Source: Antedon mediterranea (taxonomy: Eukaryota; Echinodermata; Crinoidea; Comatulida; Antedonidae). From it: 64,000 bases of DNA. Positions 54,787-64,000 of this stretch are shown here, piece by piece. A model generated the notes under the pieces. The model was given only the letters and a program-made list of their open reading frames with translations, was not told where the DNA came from and searched no databases. The stretch is from the NCBI RefSeq assembly GCF_964355755.1, contig NC_092673.1:10485001-10549000 (forward strand), in the 5' to 3' direction. Each line of letters opens with the position of its first letter. Positions within the stretch are counted from its first letter, which is position 1. The position numbers and the translations under genes were made by a program.

Positions 54787-57700
54787 CTCTCTCTCTCGCT
54801 GGTCTATCTCTCTCTCGCTGATCTATCTCTCTCTCGCTGATCTATCTCTCACTCGCTGATCTATCTCTCTCTCGCTGATCTATCTCTCTCCCTCTCGCTG
54901 ATCTATCTCTCTCTGTCGCTGATCTATCTCTCTCTGTCGCTGATCTATCTCTCTCTGTCGCTGATCTATCTCTCTCTGTCGCTGATCTATCTCCCTCTGT
55001 CGCTGATCTATCTCTCTCTGTCGCTGATCTATCTCTCTCTGTCGCTGATCTATCTCTCTATCTCTCTCTCGTTGATCTATCTCTCTCGCTGATCTATCTC
55101 TCTCTCGCTGATCTATCTCTCTCTCGCTGATCTATTTCCCTCTCGCTGATCTATTTCTCTCTCGCTGATCTATCTCACTCTCGCTGATCTATCTCACTCT
55201 CGCTGATCTATCTCTCTCTCTCGCTGATCTATCTCTCTCTCTCGCTGATCTATCTCTCTCTCGCTGATCTATCTCTCACTCGCTGATCTATCTCTCTCTC
55301 GCTGATCTATCTCTCTCTAGCTGATCTATCTCTCTCTCGCTGATCTATCTCTCTCTCGCTGATCTATCTCTCTCGCAGATATATCTCTCTCTCACTGATC
55401 TATCTCTCTCTCGCTGATCTACCTCTCTCTCGCTGATCTATCTCTCTCTCGCTGATCTATCTCTCTCTCGCTGATCTATCTCTCTCTCGCTGATCTAACT
55501 CTCTCGCTGATCTATCTCTCTCTCGCTGATCTATCTCTTTCTCGCTGATCTATCTCTCTCTCGCTGATCTATCTCTCTCTCGCTGATCTATCTCTCTCTC
55601 GCTGATCTATCTCTCACTCGCTGATCTATCTCTCACTCTCTGATCTATCTCTCTCTCGCTGATCTATTTCTCTCTCGCTGATCTATCTCTCTCGTTGATC
55701 TGTCTCTCTCTCACTGATCTATCTCTCTCTCTCGCTGATCTATCTCGCTCGCTGATCTATCTCTCTCTCGCTGATCTATCTCTCTCTCGCTGATCTATCT
55801 CTCTCTCTCGCTGATCTATCTCTCTCTCGCTGATCTATCTCTCTCTCGCTGATCTATCTCTCTCTCGCTGATCTATCTCTCTCTCGCCGATCTATTTCTC
55901 TCTCGCTGATCTATCTCTCTCTCGCTGATCTATATCTCTCTCGCTGATCTATCTCTCTCTCGCTGATCTTTCTCTCTCTCTGGCTGATCTATCTCTCTCT
56001 CTCGCTGATCTATCTCTCTCGCTGATCTATCTCTCTCTCGCTGATCTATCTCTCTCTCTCGCTGATCTATCTCTCTCGCTGATCTATCTTTCTCTCGCTG
56101 ATCTATCTCTCTCTCTCTCGCGCTGATCTATCTCTCTCTCGCTGATCTATCTCTCTCTCGCTGATCTATCTCTCTCTCGCTGATCTATCTCCCTCGCTGT
56201 TCTATCTCTCTCTAGTTGATCTATCTCTCTCTCGCTGATCTATCTCTCTCTCACTGATCTATCTCTCTCTCGCTGATCTATCTCTCTCTCGCTGATCTAT
56301 CTCTCTCTCGCTGATCTTTCTCTCTCTCTTGCTGATCTATCACTCTCTCTCTCTCGCTGATCTATCTCTCTCTCGCGCTGATCTATCTCTCTCTCTCTCT
56401 CGCTGATCTATCTCTATCTCTCACTGATGTATCTCTCTCTCTCGCTGATCTATCTCTCTCTCTCGCTGATCTATCTCTAGCTCTCTGTCGCTGATCTATC
56501 TCTAGCTCTCTCTCGCTGATCTATCTCTCTCGGTCGCTGATCTATCTCTCTCTGTCGCTGATCTATCTCTCTCTGTCGCTGATCTATCTCTCTCTGTCGC
56601 TGATCTATCTCCCTCTGTCGCTGATCTATCTCTCTCTGTCGCTGATCTATCTCTCTCTGTCGCTGATCTATCTCTCTATCTCTCCATCGCTGATCTATCT
56701 CTCTCGCTGATCTATCTCTCTCGCTGATCTATCTCTCTCTCGCTGACCTATCTCTCTCTCGCTGATCTAGCTCCCTCTCGCTGATCTATTTCTCTCTCGC
56801 TGATCTATCTCTCTCTCGCTGATCTATCTCTCTCGCTGATCTATCTCTCTCTCGCTGATCTATCTCTCTCTCTCGCTGATCTATCTCTCTCTCGCTGATC
56901 TATCTCTCACTCGCTGATCTATCTCTCTCTCGCTGATCTATCTCTCTCTCTCTCTCGCTGATCTATCTCTCTCTCGCTGATCTATCTCTCTCTGTCGCTG
57001 ATATATCTCTCTCTGTCGCTGATCTATCTCTCTCTGTCGCTGATCTATCTCTCTCTGTCGCTGATCTATCTCCCTCTGTCGCTGATCTATCTCTCTCTGT
57101 CGCTGATCTATCTCTCTCTTTCGCTGATCTATCTCTCTATCTCTCTATCGCTGATCTATCTCTCTCGCTGATCTATCTCTCTCTCTCTCGCTGATCTATC
57201 TCTCTCTCGCTGATCTATCTCCCTCTCGCTGATCTATTTCTCTCTCGCTGATCTATCTCTCTCTCGCTGATCTATCTCTCTCGCTGATCTATCTCTCTCT
57301 CTCGCTGATCTATCTCTCTCTCGCTGATCTATCTCTCTCTCGCAGATATATCTCTCTCTCGCTGATCTATCTCTCTCTCGCTGATCTATCTCTCTCTCTT
57401 TCGCTGATTTATGTCTCTCGCTGATCTATCTCTCTCGCTGATCTATCTCTCTCTCTCTGATTTATCTCTCTCGCTGATCAATCTCTCTCGCTGATCTAAC
57501 TCTCTCGCTGATCTATCTCTCTCTCGCTGATCTATCTCTTTCTCGCTGATCTATCTCTCTCTCGCTGATCTATCTCTCTCTCACTGATCTATCTCTCTCT
57601 CGCTGATCTATCTCTCACTCGCTGATCTATCTCTCACTCGCTGATCTATCTCTCTCTCGCTGATCTATCTCTTTCTCGCTGATCTATCTCTCTCGTTGAT

Positions 57701-60700
57701 CTATCTCTCTCGCTGATCTATCTCTCTCTCGCTGATCTATCTCTCTCTCGCTGATCTATCTCTCTCTCGCAGATCTATCTCTCTCTCGCTGATCTATCTC
57801 TTTCTCGCTGATCTATCTCTCTCTCTCGCTGATTTATCTCTCTCTCGCTGATCTATCTCCCTCGCTGATCTATCTCTGTCTCTCTCTCTGATTTATCTCT
57901 CTCTCGATTATCTATCTCTCTCTCGCTGATCTACCTCTCTCTCGCTGATCTATCTCTCTCTCTGGCTGATCTATCTCTCTCTCGCTGATCTATCTCTCTC
58001 TCTCTTATCTAACTCTCTCGCTGATCTATCTCTATCTCGCTGATCTATCTCTTTCTCGCTGATCTATCTCTCTCTCGCTGATCTATCTCTCTCTCGCTGA
58101 TCTATCTCTCTCTCGCTGATCTATCTCTCACTCGCTGATCTATCTCTCACTCTCTGATCTATCTCTCTCTCGCTGATCTATCTCTCTCTCGCTGATCTAT
58201 CTCTCTCGTTGATCTATCTCTCTCTCGCTGATCTATCTCTCTCTCGCTGATCTATCTCTCTCGCTGATCTATCTCTCTCTCGCTGATCTATCTCTCTCTC
58301 TCGCTGATCTATCTCACTCTCGCTGATCTATCTCTCTCTCGCTGATCTATCTCTCTCTCTCGCTGATCTATCTCTCTCTCGCCGATCTATCTCTCTCTCG
58401 CTGATCTATCTCTCTCTCGCTGATCTATATCTCTCTCGCTGATCTATCTCTCTCTCGCTGATCTTTCTCTCTCTGTGGCTGATCTATCTCTCTCTCTCTC
58501 GCTGATCTATCTCTCTCGCTGATCTATCTCTCTCTCGCTGATCTATCTCTCTCTCTCACTGATCTATCTCTCTCGCTGATCTATCTTTCTCTCGCTGATC
58601 TATCTCTCTCTCTCTCGCGCTGATCTATCTCTCTCTCGCTGATCTATCCCTCTCTCGCAGATCCATCTCTCTCTCGCTGATCTATCTCTCTCTCGCTGAT
58701 CTATCTCCCTCGCTGTTCTATCTCTCTCTAGTTGATCTATCTCTCTCTCGCTGATCTATCTCTCTCTCGCTTATCTATCTCTCTCTCGCTGATCTATCTC
58801 TCTCTCTCGCTGATCTATCTCTCTCTCGCTGATCTATCTCTCTCTCTTGCTGATCTATCACTCTCTCTCGCTGATCTATCTCTCTCTCGCACTGATCTAT
58901 CTCTCTCTCTCTCGCTGATCTATCTCTATCTGTCGCTGATCTATCTCTCTCTGTCGCTGATCTATCTCTCTCTGTCGCTGATCTATCTCTCTCTGTCGCT
59001 GATCTATCTCCCTCTGTCGCTGATCTATCTCTCTCTGTCGCTGATCTATCTCTCTCTTTCGCTGATCTATCTCTCTATCTCTCTCTCGCTGATCTATCTC
59101 TCTCGCTGATCTATGTCTCTCTCTCGCTGATCTATCTCTTTCTCGCTGATCTATCTCCCTCTCGCTGATCTATTTCTCTCTCGCTGATCTATCTCTCTCT
59201 CGCTGATCTATCTCTCTCGCTGATCTATCTCTCTCTCTCGCTGATCTATCTCTCTCTCGCTTATCTATCTCTCTCTCGCAGATATATCTCTCTCTCGCTG
59301 ATCTATCTCTCTCTCGCTGATCTATCTCTCTCTCTCGCTGATTTGTCTCTCTCTCGCTGATCTATCTCTCTCTCTCTCTGATTTATCTCTCTCGCTGATC
59401 AATCTCTCTCGCTGATCTAACTCTCTCGCTGATCTATCTCTCTCTCGCTGATCTATCTCTTTCTCGCTGATCTATCTCTCTCTCGCTGATCTATCTCTCT
59501 CTCTCACTGATCTATCTCTCTCTCGCTGATCTATCTCTCACTCGCTGATCTATCTCTCACTCGCTGATCTATCTCTCTCTCGCTGATCTATCTCTCTCTC
59601 GCTGATCTATCTCTCTCGTTGATCTATCTCTCTCGCTGATCTATCTCTCTCTCGCTGATCTATCTCTCTCGCAGATCTATCTCTCTCTCGCTGATCTATC
59701 TCTCTCTCGCTGATCTATCTCTCTCTCTCGCTGATTTATCTCTCTCTCGCTGATCTATCTCTCTCGCTGATCTATCTCTCTCTCTCTCTGATTTATCTCT
59801 CTCTCGATTATCTATCTCTCTCTCGCTGATCTACCTCTCTCTCGCTGATCTATCTCTCTCTCTCGCTGATCTATCTCTCTCTCGCTGATCTATCTCTCTC
59901 TCTCTGATCTAACTCTCTCGCTGACCTATCTCTATCTCGCTGATCTATCTCTTTCTCGCTGATCTATATCTCTCTCGCTGATCTATCTCTCTCTCGCTGA
60001 TCTATTTCGCTCTCGCTGATCTATCTCTCACTTGCTGATCTATCTCTCACTCTCTGATCTATCTCTCTCTCGCTGATCTATCTCTCTCTCGCTGATCTAT
60101 CTCTCTCGTTGATCTATCTCTCTCTCGCTGATCTATCTCTCTCTCGCTGATCTATCTCTCTCGCTGATCTATCTCTCTCTCGCTGATCTATCTCTCTCTC
60201 TCGCTGATCTATCTCACTCTCGCTGATCTATCTCTCTCGCTGATCTATCTCTCTCTCGCTGATCTATCTCTCTCTCGCCGATCTATCTCTCTCTCGCTGA
60301 TCTATCTCTCTCTTGCTGATCTATATCTCTCTCGCTGATCTATCTCTCTCTCGCTGATCTTTCTCTCTCTCTGGCTGATCTATCTCTCTCTCTCGCTGAT
60401 CTATCTCTCTCGCTGATCTATCTCTCTCTCGCTGATCTATCTCTCTCTCTCGCTGATCTATCTCTCTCGCTGATCTATCTTTCTCTCGCTGATCTATCTC
60501 TCTCTCTCTCGCGCTGATCTATCTCTCTCTCGCTGATCTATCCCTCTCTCGCAGATCCATCTCTCTCTCGCTGATCTATCTCTCTCTCTCGCTGATCTAT
60601 CTCCCTCGCTGTTCTATCTCTCTCTAGTTGATCTATCTCTCTCTCGCTGATCTATCTCTCTCTCGCTGATCTATCTCTCTCTTGCTGATCTATCTCTCTC

Positions 60701-63700
60701 TCTCGCTGATCTATCTCTCTCTCGCTGATCTATCTCTCTCTCTTGCTGATCTATCACTCTCTCTCGCTGATCTATCTCTCTCTCTCGCACTGATCTATCT
60801 CTCTCTCTCTCGCTGATCTATCTCTATCTCTCACTGATCTATCTCTCTCTCTCGCTGATCTATCTCTCTCTCTCGCTGATCTATCTCTAGTTCTCTGTCG
60901 CTGATCTGTCTCTAGCTCTCTCTCGCTGATCTATCTCTCTCTGTCGCTGATCTATCTCTCTCTGTTCGTTATCTATCTCTCTCTGTCGCTGATCTATATC
61001 TCTCTGTCGCTGATCTATCTCCCTCTGTCGCTGATCTATCTCTCTCTGTCGCTGATCTATCTCTCTCTGTCGCTGATCTATCTCTCTATCTCTCTCTCGC
61101 TGATCTATCTCTCTCGCTGATCTATCTCTCTCTCGCTGATCTATCTCCCTCTCGCTGATCTATTTCTCTCTCGCTGATCTATCTCTCTCTCGCTGATCTA
61201 TCTATCTCGCTGATCTATCTCTCTCTCTCTCGCTGATCTATCTCTCTCTCGCTGATCTATCTCTCTCTCGCTGATCTATCTGTCACTCGTTGATCTATCT
61301 CTCTCTCGCTGATCTATCTCTCTCTCTCTCTCGCTGATCTATCTCTCTCTCGCTGATCTATCTCTCTCTCGCTGATCTATCTCTCTCTCGCTGATCTATC
61401 TCTTTCTCTCGCTGATCTATCTCTCTCGCTGATCTATCTCTCTCTCGCTGATCTATCTCTCTCTCTCGCTGATCTATCTCTCTCTCGCTGATCTATCTCT
61501 CTCTCGCTGATCTATCTCTCTCTCTCGCTGATCTATCACTCTCTCTCGCTGATCTATCTCTCTCTCTCTCACTGATCTATCTCTCTCTCTCGCTGATCTA
61601 TCTCTCTCTCGCTGATCTATCTCTCTCGCTGATCTATCTCTCTCTCGCTGATCTATCTCTCTCTCGCTGATCTATCTCTCTCTCGCTGATCTATCTCTCT
61701 CTCGCTGATCTATCTCTCTCTCGCTGATCTGTCTCTCTCTCGCTGATCTATCTCTCTCTCGCTGATCTATCTCTCTCTCTCTCGCTGATCTATCTCTCTC
61801 TCGCTGATCTATCTCTCTCTCGCTGATCTATCTGTCACTCGTTGATCTATCTCTCTCTCGCTGATCTATCTCTCTCTCTCTCTCGCTGATCTATCTCTCT
61901 CTCGCTGATCTATCTCTCTCTCGCTGATCTATCTCTCTCTCGCTGATCTATCTCTTTCTCTCGCTGATCTATCTCTCTCGCTGATCTATCTCTCTCTCGC
62001 TGATCTATCTCTCTCTCTCGCTGATCTATCTCTCTCTCGCTGATCTATCTCTCTCTCGCTGATCTATCTCTCTCTCTCGCTGATCTATCACTCTCTCTCG
62101 CTGATCTATCTCTCTCTCTCTCACTGATCTATCTCTCTCTCTCGCTGATCTATCTCTCTCTCGCTGATCTATCTCTCTCGCTGATCTATCTCTCTCTCGC
62201 TGATCTATCTCTCTCTCGCTGATCTATCTCTCTCTCGCTGATCTATCTCTCTCTCGCTGATCTATCTCTCTCTCGCTGATCTGTCTCTCTCTCGCTGATC
62301 TATCTCTCTCTCGCTGATCTATCTCTCTCTCGCCAATCTATCTCTCTCTCGCTGATCTATCTCTCTCTCGCTTATCTATCTCTCTCTCGCTGATCTACCT
62401 CTCTCTCGCTGATATATCTCTCTCTCTTGCTGATCTATCTCTCTCTCGCTGATATATCTCTATCTCGCTGATCTAACTCTCTCGCTGATCTATCTCTCTC
62501 TCGCTGATATATCTCTTTCTCGCTGATCTATCTCTCTCTCGCTTATCTATCTCTCTCTCGCTGATCTATCTCTCTCTCGCTGATCTATCTCTTTCTCGCT
62601 GATCTATCTCTCTCTCTCGCTGATATATCACTCTCTCTCGCTGATCTATCTCTCTCTCTCGCTGATCTATCTCTCTCTCTCTCGCTGATCTATCTCTCTC
62701 TCGCTGATCTATCTCTCTCGCTGATCTATCTCTCTCTCTCGCTGATCTATCTCTCTCTCTCGCTGATCTATCTCTTTCTCGCTGATCTATCTCTCTCTCT
62801 CGCTGATCTATCTCTCTCTCGCTGATCTGTCTCTCTCTCGCTGATCTATCTCTCTCTCGCTGATATAACTCTCCCCCGCTGATCTATCTCTCTCTCGCTA
62901 ATCTATCTCTCTCTCACTGATCTATCTCTCTCTCTTGCTGATCTATCTCTCTCGCTGATCTATCTCTCTCTCGCTGATCTATCTCTCTCTCGCTGAAATA
63001 TCTCTCTCTCGCTGATCTATCTCTCTCTCGCTGATCTATCTCTCTCTCTCTCGCTGATCTATCACTCTCTCTCGCTGATCTATCTCTCTCTCTCGCTGAT
63101 CTATCTCTCTCTCTCGCTGATCTATCTCTCTCTCGCTGATCTATCTCTCTCGCTGATCTATCTCTCTCTCGCTGATCTATCTCTCTCTCTCTCTCGCTGA
63201 TCTATCTCTCTCTCGCTGAGCTATCTCTCTCTTGCTGATCTATCTCTCTCTCTCGCTGATCTGTCTCTCTCTCGCTGATCTATCTCTCTCTCGCTGATCT
63301 ATCTCTCTCTCGCTGATCTATCTCTCTCTCGTTGATCTATCTCTCTCTCGCTTATCTATCTCTCTCTCGCTGATCTACCTCTCTCCCGCTGATCTATCTC
63401 TCTCTCTCTCGCTGATCTATCTCTCTCTCGCTGATATATCTCTCTCTCGCTGATCTAACTCTCTCGCTGATCTATCTCTCTCTCGCTGATCTATCTCTTT
63501 CTCGCTGATCTATCTCTCTCTCGCTGATCTATCTCTCTCTCGCTGATCTATCTCTCTCTCGCTGATCTATCTCTCTCTCGCTGATCTATCTCTCTCTCGC
63601 TGATCTATCTCTCTCTCGCTGATCTATCTCTCTCTCTCGCTGATCTACCTCTCTCTTGCTGATCTATCTCTCTCTCTCTCGCTGATCTATCTCTCTCTCG

Positions 63701-64000
63701 CTGATATATCTCTCTCTCGCTGATCTAACTCTCTCGCTGATCTATCTCTCTCTCGCTGATCTATCTCTTTCTCGCTGATCTATCTCTCTCTCGCTGATCT
63801 ATCTCTCTCTCGCTGATCTATCTCTCTCTCGCTGATCTATCTCTTTCTCGCTGATCTATCTCTCTCTCGCTGATCTATCTCTCTCTCGCTGATCTATCAC
63901 TCTCTCTCGATGATCTATCTCTCTCTCTCTCGCTGATCTATCTCTCTTTCTCGCTGATCTATCTCTCTCTCGCTGATCTATCTCTCTCGCTGATCTATCT
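54787..64000. repeat. Satellite block C, continues past window end
   Basis: Same unit, variants and strand orientation as blocks A and B, which lie 39 kb away. Cassettes with CCCTCGCTGTTCTA then TAGTTGATC recur at about 56190, 58708 and 60603, spaced about 2.5 and 1.9 kb. Open frames such as 58732-59109 are products of the unit. Confidence 0.97.
61281..62384. repeat. Recent tandem duplication of 552 bp in block C
   Basis: The rare variant TGTCACTCGTTGATC at 61281 recurs at 61833 and the flanking series of TC-run lengths repeats in the same order for several hundred bases, showing a two-copy duplication of many units at once. Confidence 0.75.

Noticed and set aside
1-64000. CRISPR array, bacterial operons, ribosome binding sites
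   Set aside because: The short tandem repeats are satellite with no unique spacers, and the splice signals show a eukaryotic nuclear genome.

Overview
This window is eukaryotic nuclear DNA, most likely from a marine invertebrate. An echinoderm-like animal is my best guess. The reasons are long introns with consensus GT-AG borders, AT-rich non-coding DNA sprinkled with the palindrome TAGGCCTA, a tailed SINE, an LTR retrotransposon, several TIR DNA transposons, and very long satellite arrays. The species call is an inference, since no diagnostic gene such as an rRNA is present.

Layout. About 22.4 kb is one satellite family: a 15-23 bp unit, (TC)n + GCTGATCTA, most often 19 bp. It forms block A (1-9036, with a remnant to 9397), block B (11550-15588) and block C (54787-64000). 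A 273-bp SINE sits in block A at 9044-9316. A 2.15-kb AT-rich island (9398-11549) separates A from B and holds a candidate two-exon microprotein gene. Between B and C lies a 39-kb non-satellite region with two multi-exon genes and many mobile elements.

Gene 1 (minus strand, 17307-29609, ten exons whose phases all agree) is a conserved-looking protein of unknown function. Its C-terminal part resembles a degenerate N6-adenine/N4-cytosine DNA methyltransferase fold. It carries an in-frame TAA in exon 3. Its 6.7-kb first visible intron holds two related TIR elements with 8-bp target-site duplications: 22700-23528, and 23554-28906, which contains two large nested palindromes and six nuclear-receptor-type DR1 sites.

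Gene 2 (plus strand, 40985-53651, about eleven exons) encodes an RNase H-like transposase-type protein (VGHTHEDID motif, DUF7869-like). It has an acidic N terminus made of repeated exons and a C-terminal SH3/chromo-like module. Its reading frame is open from exon 2 to the stop, it has many introns and no TIRs were seen, so it looks like a domesticated transposase gene.

A young LTR retrotransposon (41247-46888, two differences seen between LTRs, 4-bp duplication GTAG) is inserted into the 5' end of gene 2. It has no visible reverse transcriptase or integrase. It encodes a Gag-like protein cut short at a 265-bp inverted repeat, a PHD finger protein, a 560-aa TatD-like protein with most metal ligands lost, and a small 3' ORF. 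There is a strong splice donor in the LTR and pyrimidine-tract acceptors before most modules. This cargo-bearing, apparently splice-organised element is the most unusual object in the window.

The stretch 29.6-40.8 kb has no intact gene. It holds a nest of copies of one dispersed repeat, a broken non-LTR reverse transcriptase, and a Merlin/ISXO2-like transposase relic inside an inverted-repeat element. Two unrelated tandem arrays (16345-16730 and 53764-54205), each downstream of one of the two genes, share the same palindrome GTCATAAANTTTATGAC.
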